From Clostridia bacterium (GTDB lineage: Bacteria; Bacillota; Clostridia; Lachnospirales; WQUN01), in assembly GCA_025997155.1 (NCBI GenBank), contig BNUF01000006.1:1-47058 (forward strand): 47,058 nucleotides of DNA, given 5' to 3'. The position numbers were made by a program, and so were the translations under genes. This document shows positions 1 through 8,082 of the stretch, in pieces. Below the pieces are notes generated by a model. The model was not told the DNA's origin. It did not search any database and saw nothing but the letters and a program-made list of their open reading frames with translations. Each line of letters starts with the position of its first letter. The stretch's first letter is position 1.

Positions 1-55
1 GGAATTTCTGATTAGTTAGGCGGTGTGTTATGACTGATATTTTGATAGTGGCGAA

Positions 56-95
56 AACGCCGACGGGTCATAATAGATACAGCCAAGCCGCGAAA
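56..95. repeat. 40-bp direct repeat, copy of an internal terminase segment
   Basis: These 40 bases are identical, in the same orientation, to 3159-3198, which lie inside the terminase gene on the opposite strand and encode the residues around RLGCIYYDPSA. The match ends abruptly just before the portal gene. It marks the left breakpoint of a rearrangement of the phage module, or an assembly or amplification chimera. The 55 bases to its left show nothing recognisable. Confidence 0.85.
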
Positions 96-99
96 GGAG

Positions 100-1455
100 G
101 TGAGGAGTATTAAGGATAAAGCGAAAGAGATTTTTGCGCTTATGACGACTTCGGAAATGTACCTGAACTACGCTAAGTATAACGCGTGGTATACGGGGAA
201 CACGCGGGCGCTTCGGGCGGCGGCGGGACACGGGAGTTTTTGGGGGAGTTCGGCTAAGCAGAAGATGCACGTGCCGATTGCGGCGGAGCTGGCGGAGCAG
301 AGCGGGAATTTGCTTTTTGGGCAGCCGCCTAATGTGTATAGTTTCGCGGCGTCGTCGCAGGGGCGGCTTGAGTATATTCTGGAGCAGTCGGATTTTTTTG
401 AGAATCTGTACGCGGGGGCGGAACGGGCGGCGGCACTGGGAGATATGTATATCAAGATTAATTGGGATACGGAACTTTTGGATTGTCCGATTGTGTCGTT
501 TGTGCCGGCGGAGTGCGCTTACGCGGAGTATGTTCAGGGGATTGCGGTCGGGTATCATTTCTTTACGGTCAAGGAAGAGAACGGGGAGAAACTGACGTGG
601 GTTTATGAGTATTACACGCGGGGGAGCGTTACCACCAAACTTTATACGGGAACAAAGGCGAGTATTGAGAAGAAGATTTATGAGAGTACTGTGGAGACTG
701 GGATTGACGCGGTTTTGGCGGTGCATATTCCTAATATTTTGCCGAACAAGGAGAGCTGCGGGAATTTTGGGCAGAGTGATATAGCTGACGTGATTCCGCT
801 TATGGACGCGCTTGATGAGACTTATTCGTCGTGGCTTCGGGATATGCGGCTTGCTAAGGCTCGGCTTATCGTGCCTATGGAGTATATGAGGCTTAAGCCG
901 TCGGTGCTTGACAGCGGGAGCCAGAAGGTATTTCATTTTGACAAAGAGGACGATTTGTATGTCGCTATGGATATCGATTCGTCACAGGTGCATAGCCCGA
1001 TTACGCTTAGCCAGTTTACGATTCGGTCGAACGAGCATAAGCTTTTGGCGAACGAACTTTTGGAGCGGATTATAAGCTGCGCGGGGTACAGTCCGCAGAC
1101 GTTCGGACTCGAGATTAGGGGGACGGCGCAAAGCGGGACGGCACTTTCGATTCGGGAGCGGAAGACTTTTGTCACTAAGTCGAAAAAGGAACTTTGTTTT
1201 AAGGGGCGGCTTCAGAAGTTTTTGGGGCTTGTGCTTGCGGCGGACAACGTGATTTTCGGAAAAAGTCATTTGAGTACGAAGGTTAGCGTTGAGATTAAGG
1301 GGCGTGACGGGTATCTTGGCGGGATTGCGGAGACTGTGAATCTGCTTAATTCGGCGGGGGCGGTTAGTACGTATACGAAAGTTCAGGTGCTTCACCCCGA
1401 CTGGGACGATGCTACTATACGCGAGGAAGTCCTGAAGATACAGACGGAGGGGTAG
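100..1455 (+). CDS. Phage portal protein
   Basis: Portal proteins form the dodecameric ring through which phage DNA enters and leaves the head. The 451-aa length, the N-terminal region rich in aromatic residues (YLNYAKYNAWYTGN), a GNLLFGQPP segment typical of SPP1/gp6-like portals, and the position before a capsid gene support the call. The GTG at 100 overlaps the AAAGGAGG that would serve as its ribosome binding site. The 5' end may therefore have been altered by the breakpoint at about 95. In a normal phage this gene follows the large terminase on the same strand; here terminase is on the opposite strand, 2.8 kb away. The coding strand is G-rich, like that of terminase. Confidence 0.8.
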   Translation: MRSIKDKAKEIFALMTTSEMYLNYAKYNAWYTGNTRALRAAAGHGSFWGSSAKQKMHVPIAAELAEQSGNLLFGQPPNVYSFAASSQGRLEYILEQSDFFENLYAGAERAAALGDMYIKINWDTELLDCPIVSFVPAECAYAEYVQGIAVGYHFFTVKEENGEKLTWVYEYYTRGSVTTKLYTGTKASIEKKIYESTVETGIDAVLAVHIPNILPNKESCGNFGQSDIADVIPLMDALDETYSSWLRDMRLAKARLIVPMEYMRLKPSVLDSGSQKVFHFDKEDDLYVAMDIDSSQVHSPITLSQFTIRSNEHKLLANELLERIISCAGYSPQTFGLEIRGTAQSGTALSIRERKTFVTKSKKELCFKGRLQKFLGLVLAADNVIFGKSHLSTKVSVEIKGRDGYLGGIAETVNLLNSAGAVSTYTKVQVLHPDWDDATIREEVLKIQTEG

Positions 1456-1456
1456 A

Positions 1457-1636
1457 GTGGACGAGGAAGAGTTTAACAAACTTAAAGAAGAGATTTTGGA
1501 ACTTAAGAAGGCGAACGAGGAGATTTTGGCGAAACACGCGGCGGCTTTGCAGGTACCGCCCGCGCTCGGGGTGCGGATTGGGAAAACCCCCGCGGCGGAG
1601 TACACTCCGAATGATTTTATACGCGGGCTTATATAG
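1457..1636 (+). CDS. Short coiled-coil protein between portal and capsid (scaffold-like)
   Basis: This ORF begins with GTG one base after the portal stop and encodes 59 aa. The first half is charged and helical (heptad-like E/K/L pattern, EEFNKLKEEILELKK), and the second half is rich in Pro and Gly and ends TPNDFIRGLI. The position between portal and major capsid is where scaffold genes sit in tailed phages, but real scaffolds are usually much longer. It may be a mini-scaffold, a scaffold remnant, or a domain that should be fused to the capsid. The function is inferred from place only. Confidence 0.5.
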   Translation: MDEEEFNKLKEEILELKKANEEILAKHAAALQVPPALGVRIGKTPAAEYTPNDFIRGLI

Positions 1637-1648
1637 AGGAGGAAGTAT

Positions 1649-2626
1649 ATGGCTATTATTGACAGAGCAGGGGCGGAGACGCTGATTAACGCGGAAATGA
1701 GCAGGGAGATTATGAGCGGGCTTACCAGCCCCGATACGGCGAACGGGTCGGTGGTGCTTAAGCTGGGGAGGAGATTGTCGGATATGAGTTCTAGACAGAT
1801 GCATTTGCCTGTTACTTCGTTGTTGCCTGTGGCTTACTGGCAGGACGGGGCGGACCTTTCGGCTAAGGATATCGCGGCTAAGAGGGTTACGGCGGCGGCG
1901 TGGGATAAGGTGACGCTTACGGCGGAGGAACTTGCGGTTATCGTGCTTATTTCGGAGAATACGCTTGACGACAGCGACTGCGACATTTGGTCGTATATTC
2001 GCCCGCTGATTATTGACGCGTTTGGGGAGAAGATTGACAGCGCGGTGCTTTTCGGGACGGGCGCGCCGAACGGGTCGCCGACAGCGCTTGTTACGGCGGC
2101 GACGACGGCGGGGAATGTGATTACGGCGGGAGCGGGGGACGCTTATGACGAACTTCTTGGGAGCGGCGGGTTGATTTCGCTCATTGAGAACAGCGGGTAT
2201 GTGCCGAACGGGCATATCGGGAGAATTTCGACGAGAGGGTATTTGAGAGGGATACGAGACGATGCGGGGCAGCCGCTGTTCCGTCCTATGTCGGGTATGG
2301 GGCGTTCTACGAGATACGAACTTGACGGCGTGGGCGTGCATTTCCCAGCGAACGGGGTTATGGAAAACAGCGACACTATGCTTATTACGGGGGATTTTAA
2401 CCAGCTGGTGTATAGTATTCGTCAGGATATTACGATGAAGTTGCTTGACCAGGCGACTGTCGTTGACGGAGCTAACACGTATCATTTGGCGCAGCAGGAT
2501 ATGATTGGGCTTCGCGTTAAGATGCGGCTCGCGTGGGCTACTCCGAATCCTGTTACGCGGATTAAGCCGACTTTTTCGGACGATTCGAGATTTCCGTTCG
2601 CTGTGCTTAATGAGGCGACTTCATGA
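1649..2626 (+). CDS. Phage major capsid protein, HK97-fold type
   Basis: The 325-aa protein resembles HK97-family capsid proteins lacking a long delta domain. It has an N-terminal arm, a central region (VTLTAEELAVIVLISENTLDD), a FGTGAPNGSPTAL segment typical of the E-loop/P-domain side, and a C-terminal IGLRVKMRLAWATPNPV strand pattern. A clear GAGGAGG precedes the ATG. It overlaps the next gene by four bases (ATGA), as in an intact morphogenesis operon. No protease gene is visible between portal and capsid. Confidence 0.8.
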   Translation: MAIIDRAGAETLINAEMSREIMSGLTSPDTANGSVVLKLGRRLSDMSSRQMHLPVTSLLPVAYWQDGADLSAKDIAAKRVTAAAWDKVTLTAEELAVIVLISENTLDDSDCDIWSYIRPLIIDAFGEKIDSAVLFGTGAPNGSPTALVTAATTAGNVITAGAGDAYDELLGSGGLISLIENSGYVPNGHIGRISTRGYLRGIRDDAGQPLFRPMSGMGRSTRYELDGVGVHFPANGVMENSDTMLITGDFNQLVYSIRQDITMKLLDQATVVDGANTYHLAQQDMIGLRVKMRLAWATPNPVTRIKPTFSDDSRFPFAVLNEATS

Positions 2627-2913
2627 TTTGCCCCATAGAGACGGACGAGGTTGCCGTGTATTTGGCGGAGCGTGAGGTAAGTCTTTCGGATACGCAGGTG
2701 GATAATCTTATTCTGTCGATTTGGATATTGCTGGAGAAGATGATACTGCCTCGGTTTATAAGAGACGAGGATACGGAACTTTTTGTCGGCGCGTTTTATT
2801 TGCAGCTTGAGTACGAGTTGTCGGAGGAGTATAAGACGGCGGGGTACAGGAGTTTTCGGATTGGGAATTTCAGCTGCCGAGCCGATTCTTCCAGTAAGAA
2901 AACTTACCCATAA
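2623..2913 (+). CDS. Head-tail connector-like protein, C-terminus cut by rearrangement
   Basis: This 96-aa ORF overlaps the capsid stop by 4 bp. It has a short helical, acidic N-terminal part with the size and place of gp6-like head-completion proteins. From about 2870 onward the DNA is the antisense of the 3' end of terminase, so the last 15 or so residues (ADSSSKKTYP) are out-of-context translation and not native protein. The true gene was probably cut at the breakpoint. No tail genes follow. Confidence 0.55.
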   Translation: MICPIETDEVAVYLAEREVSLSDTQVDNLILSIWILLEKMILPRFIRDEDTELFVGAFYLQLEYELSEEYKTAGYRSFRIGNFSCRADSSSKKTYP

Positions 2914-4096
2914 CAAGATACCGAAACGCGTCCATAACGTGGTCGTTCTCCTTGCAGGGCTTGTCCTTCCCGACCTTAGCCGATTTAGTGTCCCACGCGT
3001 ACCCGTAAATCTCGTCCACAAAATGCTTGCACCGAGGCGAAATCCGTATAAGCCCCTTGTCAAACATTGCCGAAATAATCTGTATCCCGCAAAGCACGTC
3101 GTTGTTCGCCGCCTTAAGCCCGCCAACCCCTAGTTCCGCCAACTGCGCCCGAAACCCCAACGCCGACGGGTCATAATAGATACAGCCAAGCCGCGAAACG
3201 TCATTCCCCCGCACCCACTCGATAAAATCGTTAGCGTAGGCATACGGACTCTTCGGCGACTGCTCCTTCTTCCCGTTATGATAATACTCGTCGATAATAT
3301 AGAGCCGTTCGTCCTCCCCAAGCCCCGCGAGCAAAAACACCGTCGCGTTACTCTGCCCGTAATCAATCCCGACATAATACTCAAGAATCCGAGGAACTTC
3401 CTCCGACACGTACTCTGGCTTAAACATTCCGTAAACAAGCCCGTCCGCGAGCACCCATTTCCCCAAAATAAACCTCTCGTAAAACATTCCCGAAAACTCT
3501 TTTTTGAGATTCTTAACATACTCTCTGGGCAAAAACGTATTATCGTCAATGGTAAAATTTACCGTAAGCAAATCGAGCTTATCCGCCCTCTTAAGATAAT
3601 TTTCCATAAGCCAGTGATTAGGGTTGTCGGGGTTTGTAGTCCCGATAAGTTTCGCCCCCTCAACCCGAAGCCTGCTAAGAAGCATATTGAAAAAATCCTC
3701 CGAAAACAAAGTAATCTCGTCGCAATACGCCCCCCGAAGCGTCATTCCCCGAATCTTGTTCTCCGCCCGAGCGTCCGACGCCCCCTCAAGAAACACCAGC
3801 CGCCCAAACAGCCGCGCCTCTTTCTGCGTAAGACTAACCGTAAAATTCCTCGCTCCCACAAGGCTCTCAAGAAGCATAAGCACATTCCGCCTAAGCGACG
3901 TAATCGTCTTAGCCACCATAATATACCCCGCGTCCTCCGGTCCGCACGCCACCCACAACGCCCAAAGCACCAGCGAAATCCACGTCTTCCCGCTTGAGAC
4001 CGACCCCTCAAGAATATTGAGCCGCCGCAGCTCCCCGCGCTTAAGCATACGTATCATTTCCTCTTGCTTTTCGGTAAAGACTCTCTCCTTACTCAA
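2870..4096 (-). CDS. Phage terminase large subunit (PBSX family)
   Basis: This is the ATPase and nuclease of the DNA-packaging motor, 408 aa, close to the usual length of PBSX-type terminases. Walker A lies at residues 30-39 (EGSVSSGKTW), and a Walker-B-like acidic motif is in GAYCDEITLF. The coupling motif appears as GTTNPDNPNHW, and the nuclease domain starts at YYVGIDYGQSNA, with a further acidic site near DHVMDAFRY. It overlaps the upstream small gene by 8 bp. The portal gene that should follow on this strand is instead on the other strand, starting at position 100. Confidence 0.88.
   Translation of the reverse strand: MSKERVFTEKQEEMIRMLKRGELRRLNILEGSVSSGKTWISLVLWALWVACGPEDAGYIMVAKTITSLRRNVLMLLESLVGARNFTVSLTQKEARLFGRLVFLEGASDARAENKIRGMTLRGAYCDEITLFSEDFFNMLLSRLRVEGAKLIGTTNPDNPNHWLMENYLKRADKLDLLTVNFTIDDNTFLPREYVKNLKKEFSGMFYERFILGKWVLADGLVYGMFKPEYVSEEVPRILEYYVGIDYGQSNATVFLLAGLGEDERLYIIDEYYHNGKKEQSPKSPYAYANDFIEWVRGNDVSRLGCIYYDPSALGFRAQLAELGVGGLKAANNDVLCGIQIISAMFDKGLIRISPRCKHFVDEIYGYAWDTKSAKVGKDKPCKENDHVMDAFRYLVMGKFSYWKNRLGS
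3159..3198. repeat. 40-bp direct repeat, terminase-internal copy
   Basis: This is the parent copy of the repeat at 56-95. It lies in the terminase nuclease half, coding on the minus strand. Its reading frame is intact here, so this is the original and 56-95 the derived copy. Confidence 0.85.
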
Positions 4097-4373
4097 TATT
4101 CTTCACCGCTTCAAGAATCCCCGCGAGAACGTCGCTGTTATCAGAGACTCCCGCCCGCTCAAGCAATTCGTCAAGATACTTGTGCGACGCCAGATTACTC
4201 ATAGCCGCCGCAACCAAACTCGCCGAAATCACGTCATCGTTACAAATCCCCTTAGCTCCCCCCATTCCGAGGGCGTTAAGCGCCTCCCTTGCCTCCTTAG
4301 GAAGCGCCTCAAGATTCGGCGCGTTCCCCAAAATCTTAAGAAGCACCGATTTTTTATCTTTCTTTTTCGCCAT
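4089..4373 (-). CDS. Small phage protein upstream of terminase
   Basis: This encodes 94 aa, starting at an ATG (4373) behind AAAGGAGG. A longer reading to 4505 has no ribosome binding site and runs antisense to the next gene. The N-terminus is basic (MAKKKDKKS) and the rest is Ala/Leu-rich and helical, ending VLAGILEAVKNIE. It occupies the small-terminase position and overlaps the large terminase start, but I do not recognise a helix-turn-helix, so the role is open. Confidence 0.6.
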   Translation of the reverse strand: MAKKKDKKSVLLKILGNAPNLEALPKEAREALNALGMGGAKGICNDDVISASLVAAAMSNLASHKYLDELLERAGVSDNSDVLAGILEAVKNIE

Positions 4374-4413
4374 CAAAGCCCTCCTTTCCTCAAGGTTCAA
4401 ATAAATTATACCT

Positions 4414-4758
4414 CTACAAAACAGGACTTTTCGGCAAGTTCGCCAAATACTTCTTAGCCAGCTTCCTCGGATACGACTCGTCATACTCCCCGATAGCCGC
4501 CGCAACCCTCTGCCACGACTTCCCCCGAATATACCGCATAGTCAAAATAACCCTCATTCGGCTATCCGAAACCCCCGCGACAAACTCCTCCACCTCCCGA
4601 ATATGCCTAACGCACCGCTCATACCCCTCCCTAACGACCTCCAAAACCTCCTCCTCGCCCCGAATCCTTTCCCGCGCCAACGCACACTCCCGTCTAACGC
4701 TCCTGTACTGCGCCAACATCTCCAAAATCTCCACAAAATCCCCCCTCTCCTCCCACAA
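4414..4758 (-). CDS. Phage late-type transcriptional regulator (DUF1492/ArpU-like)
   Basis: The protein is up to 114 aa. A long helical N-terminus is followed by a sigma-region-4-like helix-turn-helix (RVILTMRYIRGKSWQRVAAAIG), the layout of small phage regulators that switch on packaging and lysis genes in Firmicutes. The furthest start is TTG at 4758. A GTG at 4734 has a better spaced AGAGGGGGG upstream and may be the true one. It ends 40 bp before the small terminase-adjacent gene and probably heads this minus-strand operon. Confidence 0.65.
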   Translation of the reverse strand: MWEERGDFVEILEMLAQYRSVRRECALARERIRGEEEVLEVVREGYERCVRHIREVEEFVAGVSDSRMRVILTMRYIRGKSWQRVAAAIGEYDESYPRKLAKKYLANLPKSPVL

Positions 4759-4832
4759 TACTCCCCCTCTCCCGAAAATCCCCCGAATCTATACCGATAT
4801 TTTTTAGAAAACAAATTATTTTAAGAATATAC

Positions 4833-4861
4833 TTGCAAGAACCCGCGAAATCGTGTATCAT
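4833..4861 (+). promoter_or_regulatory. Promoter of the spoIIA operon
   Basis: TTGCAA (4833-4838) and TATCAT (4856-4861) are separated by 17 bp, upstream of spoIIAA. This looks like a sigma-A promoter. In Bacillus spoIIA uses sigma-H, whose weak consensus I cannot place with confidence here. Confidence 0.55.
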
Positions 4862-4898
4862 AAAGTTAATGTTTTACATTTAAGGGGGAATATGGCAA

Positions 4899-5219
4899 AT
4901 GAGCCTTAACATAACAAAAAAAGACGACCTGCTCATAATCGAACTAGACGGCGAACTTGACCAGCATATGGCAAAATCCGTAAAAGACCGAATCGACCAC
5001 GCAATCACAACCTCGTTCCTAAAAAACGTCGTCTTCGATTTCAGCGGCGTATCCCTAATGGACAGCTCAGGCATAGGGCTAATTATGGGACGCAGCAAAA
5101 CAATCCGCGAATACGGCGGCACGCTCACCATTCACGGACTCTCACCCAAAATGCGCGAAATCTTTGACCTGTCAGGACTGCGAAAAATCGTAAAGTACGC
5201 GGAGGAGGTAAGCCAATGA
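4899..5219 (+). CDS. spoIIAA: Anti-sigma F factor antagonist SpoIIAA
   Basis: This is a STAS-domain protein of 106 aa, the family's normal size. In forespore development its dephosphorylated form releases sigma-F from SpoIIAB. The phospho-acceptor motif MDSSGIG is present at residues 54-60, with Ser56/Ser57 as candidates. AAGGGGGA precedes the ATG by a normal distance; an ATG seven bases upstream gives only a five-codon frame. It overlaps spoIIAB by 4 bp, so the two are translationally coupled. The gene places the organism among spore formers. Confidence 0.93.
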   Translation: MSLNITKKDDLLIIELDGELDQHMAKSVKDRIDHAITTSFLKNVVFDFSGVSLMDSSGIGLIMGRSKTIREYGGTLTIHGLSPKMREIFDLSGLRKIVKYAEEVSQ

Positions 5220-5635
5220 ACGTATGGGAAAATGAAATAAAGATAGAATTTGACGCGCTCTCAGAAAACGAACAATTTGCGCGAACCACAGCCGCCGCCT
5301 ATGCCTCAAAATTCGACCCCACAGTCTCCGAACTCACCGAACTAAAAACCGCCGTCTCCGAGGCGGTGACAAACTCCGTAATCCACTCAAAAACCGACAA
5401 AATAACAATGACCCTAAAACGCCTAAAAAACACCCTGCGCGTCGAAATAAAAGATTACGGCATAGGAATCCCCGACATAGGACAAGCAATGGAACCCCTT
5501 TTCACCACCGCCGAAAACGACGAACGCAGCGGACTGGGTTTCACAGTAATGCAGCAATTCACCGACACCCTAGAGGTAACCTCCGCCAAAGACGGCACAA
5601 CCATAATAATGACAAAAAAAATAGGAGAGGAGTAA
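5216..5635 (+). CDS. spoIIAB: Anti-sigma F factor / serine kinase SpoIIAB
   Basis: This 139-aa GHKL-type kinase binds and inhibits sigma-F and phosphorylates SpoIIAA. The ATP-binding N box (AVSEAVTNSVIHS), G1 box (DYGIGIPD) and G2 box (RSGLGFTVM) are all present in the usual order. It overlaps spoIIAA by the ATGA junction and is followed nine bases later by sigF, the canonical three-gene order. Confidence 0.93.
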   Translation: MNVWENEIKIEFDALSENEQFARTTAAAYASKFDPTVSELTELKTAVSEAVTNSVIHSKTDKITMTLKRLKNTLRVEIKDYGIGIPDIGQAMEPLFTTAENDERSGLGFTVMQQFTDTLEVTSAKDGTTIIMTKKIGEE

Positions 5636-5644
5636 CCCCCGCCT

Positions 5645-6349
5645 ATGAACGACATAGAACTAATCCACCTTGCAAAATCAGGCGACCAAACCGCCACCGA
5701 AAAATTAATAAACGACAACGCCGGCTTAATCTGGAGCATTGTCAAAAAATTCCTAAACCGAGGTTACGAAGCCGAAGACTTATACCAAGTCGGCAGCATA
5801 GGTCTCCTAAAATGTATCCGAAAATTTGACGATGCCTACAACGTCAAATTTTCGACCTACGCCGTCCCGATGATTATGGGCGAAATCAAACGTTTTATGC
5901 GCGACGACGGAATGTTAAAAGTCTCCCGCCCCCTAAAAGAACTCGCCGTAAAAGCGAAATACCTAAGCGACGCCCTCACCCAGACGACAAACAGCCCCCC
6001 CACAATGGAAGAACTGTCAAAAGCTCTGAACGTACCGACAGAAGAACTTGTCCTTGCCCTCTCGTCCTCTTTCACCGTGGAATCCCTATACAGCACGACC
6101 TCCCAAAACGACAACGAAACCTACCTAATCGACAAATGGGCGACGCGTGACGACTCCTCAAAAACCCTAGAACACATTGCCCTAAAACAACTAATCGTCA
6201 ATCTCTCCTCAAAGGAACGCCAGGTAATCATACTCCGCTACTTCTGCGACAAAACCCAAGCCGAAGTCGGCAAACTTCTGGGCGTGTCCCAAGTCCAAGT
6301 CTCCCGAATCGAAAAAAAAGTCCTAAAATACCTCCGCGACGAATTGTAG
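5645..6349 (+). CDS. sigF: RNA polymerase sporulation sigma factor SigF
   Basis: A sigma-70 family factor of 234 aa that drives early forespore transcription. Region 2 (residues about 20-90, with DLYQVGSIGLLKCIRKFD and FSTYAVPMIMGEIKRF) and region 4 with a helix-turn-helix (TQAEVGKLLGVSQVQVSRIEK) are clear, and region 3 lies between. Its place directly after spoIIAB separates it from SigG or SigB. Its stop abuts the stop of the convergent nitroreductase gene with no space. The coding strand is markedly C-rich. Confidence 0.93.
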   Translation: MNDIELIHLAKSGDQTATEKLINDNAGLIWSIVKKFLNRGYEAEDLYQVGSIGLLKCIRKFDDAYNVKFSTYAVPMIMGEIKRFMRDDGMLKVSRPLKELAVKAKYLSDALTQTTNSPPTMEELSKALNVPTEELVLALSSSFTVESLYSTTSQNDNETYLIDKWATRDDSSKTLEHIALKQLIVNLSSKERQVIILRYFCDKTQAEVGKLLGVSQVQVSRIEKKVLKYLRDEL

Positions 6350-6850
6350 CTAATATTTATCGTAATGCACCTTTTCGGGATTATACCGACTAGTCACAGC
6401 CCGTCCCTCCCCAGGATACCCCACCGCCACAGCCGCAAACGCCCGCACCCCGTCAGGCAGCCCCAAAACCGCGCCGACCGCCGCCGCTCGTTCCTCAAAC
6501 CCCGCAATCGCAAGCCACACAGTCCCAAGCCCCAAACTCACGCCCTCAATCAACAAATTCTCCACCGCCGCCGAAACGTCATGCTCCGCGCACTGCGGAA
6601 AAGTAATCCCGTTTTCGTTAATAAGCGCGACAATCCCAACAGGCGCGTTCACAAAAGCCTCCGCGTAGGGATTACTTTCCGCGACTTTTTTAAGAATCTC
6701 CCTGTCCCGTATCACAACAAACTCCCATGGTTGCTGATTTGCCGCCGACGGAGCTTGCTGCGCGGCGCGTAACAGCTTCTCAACGTCCTCTTTTGAAACG
6801 TCCCTGTCGATAAACTTCCGTACGCTAATCCTCGTAAAAATCTCTTTCAT
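6350..6850 (-). CDS. Nitroreductase family protein
   Basis: An FMN-dependent oxidoreductase of 166 aa. The N-terminal SVRKF and PSAANQQPWEFVVI motifs line the flavin phosphate and ring site, LGTVWLAI follows in the second half, and the C-terminal AVGYPGEG and Arg/Tyr-rich tail are typical. The substrate cannot be told from sequence. GAGAGGGGAT lies before the ATG. It begins one base after the end of cysE and is probably in the same transcript. Confidence 0.88.
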   Translation of the reverse strand: MKEIFTRISVRKFIDRDVSKEDVEKLLRAAQQAPSAANQQPWEFVVIRDREILKKVAESNPYAEAFVNAPVGIVALINENGITFPQCAEHDVSAAVENLLIEGVSLGLGTVWLAIAGFEERAAAVGAVLGLPDGVRAFAAVAVGYPGEGRAVTSRYNPEKVHYDKY

Positions 6851-6851
6851 A

Positions 6852-7487
6852 CTAATCCCCTCTCATATCCTCCTGATTATATACAATTTCTTCCAAAGCC
6901 TTAAGCCGTTCCCGCAATTCCTCAATCTCCAAAATAATCGGGTCGGGAAACCGAATCTGGTTCATACTGTCAACATCTTCCTTGCTAAGCGTCCTTTTCA
7001 CAATCCGCCCCGGAACGCCCACCACCGTGCAATCCTCAGGCACTTCCTGCAAAACCACGCTCCCCGCCCCGATTCTCGAGTTGTCCCCCACCCGAAAAGG
7101 TCCAAGAATCTTAACCCCCGAGCCGATAAGCACATTATTCCCGATAGTCGGGTGGCGTTTCCCCGTATCCTTGCCCGTCCCCCCGAGCGTCACCCCTTGG
7201 TAAATCGTGACATTATCCCCGATGACGCACGTCTCCCCGATAACAACCCCCGTCCCGTGGTCAATAAAAAGCCCTTTCCCGATAACCGCCCCGGGGTGAA
7301 TCTCAACCCCCGTCGCAAGTCTGGACATTTGCGAAATAACCCGCGCAAAAAAAATCATCTTCGCGCTATAAAACCTATGTGCGACCCGGTGCCAAAAAAC
7401 CGCCCAGAACCCCGCGTACAAAATCACTTCAAATCCGACGCGCAGGGCGGGGTCGCGCTCTTTTATCGCTTCATATACGTCCTTCAC
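6852..7487 (-). CDS. cysE: Serine O-acetyltransferase
   Basis: Catalyses acetyl-CoA + L-serine to O-acetylserine, the first step of cysteine synthesis. The 211-aa length fits the short Bacillus-type enzyme. The left-handed beta-helix hexapeptide repeats (IGKGLFIDHGTGVVIGE, IGDNVTIYQGVTLGG) and the GNNVLIGSGVKILG turn are clear, including the catalytic His in IDHGTG and the second His in KRHPTIG. The start is GTG behind CAGGGG. The cysE-ispF neighbourhood is a remnant of the common Firmicutes ispD-ispF-gltX-cysE-cysS cluster. Confidence 0.93.
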   Translation of the reverse strand: MKDVYEAIKERDPALRVGFEVILYAGFWAVFWHRVAHRFYSAKMIFFARVISQMSRLATGVEIHPGAVIGKGLFIDHGTGVVIGETCVIGDNVTIYQGVTLGGTGKDTGKRHPTIGNNVLIGSGVKILGPFRVGDNSRIGAGSVVLQEVPEDCTVVGVPGRIVKRTLSKEDVDSMNQIRFPDPIILEIEELRERLKALEEIVYNQEDMRGD

Positions 7488-7522
7488 GAAAGAAAACCCC
7501 TGTCTAAGTTACCTGTTACAGT

Positions 7523-8023
7523 CTATTCGCTATCTCCGCAACCGCGACAACAGACGGACGCAATAGCCCGCGCCTCGATTCCAATCCCTTCTCCCCAAAA
7601 CCCCATTTTCTCCGTCGTCGTCGCCTTAACGCCGACTCTCTCCAAATCAACCTCCAGCACCCGCGCCAGATTCCCCCGAATAGAGTCGATATAAGGGGCA
7701 AACTTAGGCGTTTGCGCAATAATAACGCTATCCGCGTTATTTATGTAAAAATTCTTCCCGTGTATAATTTTAACGACTTCCGCCAAAAGAACAAGGCTAT
7801 CCGCGTCCTTATACCTATCGTCATTGTCAGGAAACAACTTCCCGATATCCCCCAGTGCCAAACTCCCCAAAAGCGCGTCAATAACGGCGTGCGTCAAAAC
7901 GTCCGCGTCACTATGCCCAAAAAGCCCCTTTGGGTGAGCAATAGTAACCCCGCCGATAATCAACTTCCGCCCGTTAGTCAGCCTATGAAAATCCGCGCCA
8001 ATCCCAAACCGAATATCCTTCAT
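7523..8023 (-). CDS. ispF: 2-C-methyl-D-erythritol 2,4-cyclodiphosphate synthase
   Basis: Converts CDP-ME-2-phosphate to the cyclodiphosphate in the MEP isoprenoid pathway. The 166-aa protein has the metal-ligand motif GADFHRL at the N-terminus, the third ligand in FGHSDADVLTHAV, and the IRGNLARVL and TTEKMGFWGEGIGIEA signatures. GTGAGGT precedes the ATG. It is upstream of cysE on the same strand. No ispD is adjacent in the window. Confidence 0.94.
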   Translation of the reverse strand: MKDIRFGIGADFHRLTNGRKLIIGGVTIAHPKGLFGHSDADVLTHAVIDALLGSLALGDIGKLFPDNDDRYKDADSLVLLAEVVKIIHGKNFYINNADSVIIAQTPKFAPYIDSIRGNLARVLEVDLERVGVKATTTEKMGFWGEGIGIEARAIASVCCRGCGDSE

Positions 8024-8046
8024 AATAATACCTCACGCATATTTAA

Positions 8047-8069
8047 AAAAAATACCCCGACTTGCGGGG
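8047..8069 (-). terminator. Rho-independent terminator after the DHH gene
   Basis: On the minus strand CCCCG-CAAGT-CGGGG forms a stem that is followed by TATTTTTTTT. It sits 14 bp past the DHH gene stop and separates that gene from ispF. Confidence 0.8.
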
Positions 8070-8082
8070 CATTTAATATATA

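Noticed and set aside
30..113. 27-codon frame starting at ATG 30 and ending across the portal start
   Set aside because: It crosses the repeat breakpoint at 95 and encodes antisense terminase in a wrong frame; no evidence of a real gene.
28..936. Long minus-strand frame of about 300 aa opposite the portal gene
   Set aside because: Arg/Pro-rich shadow of a GC-rich gene; it has no ribosome binding site and no recognisable domain. Its C-terminal match to terminase is only the 40-bp repeat.
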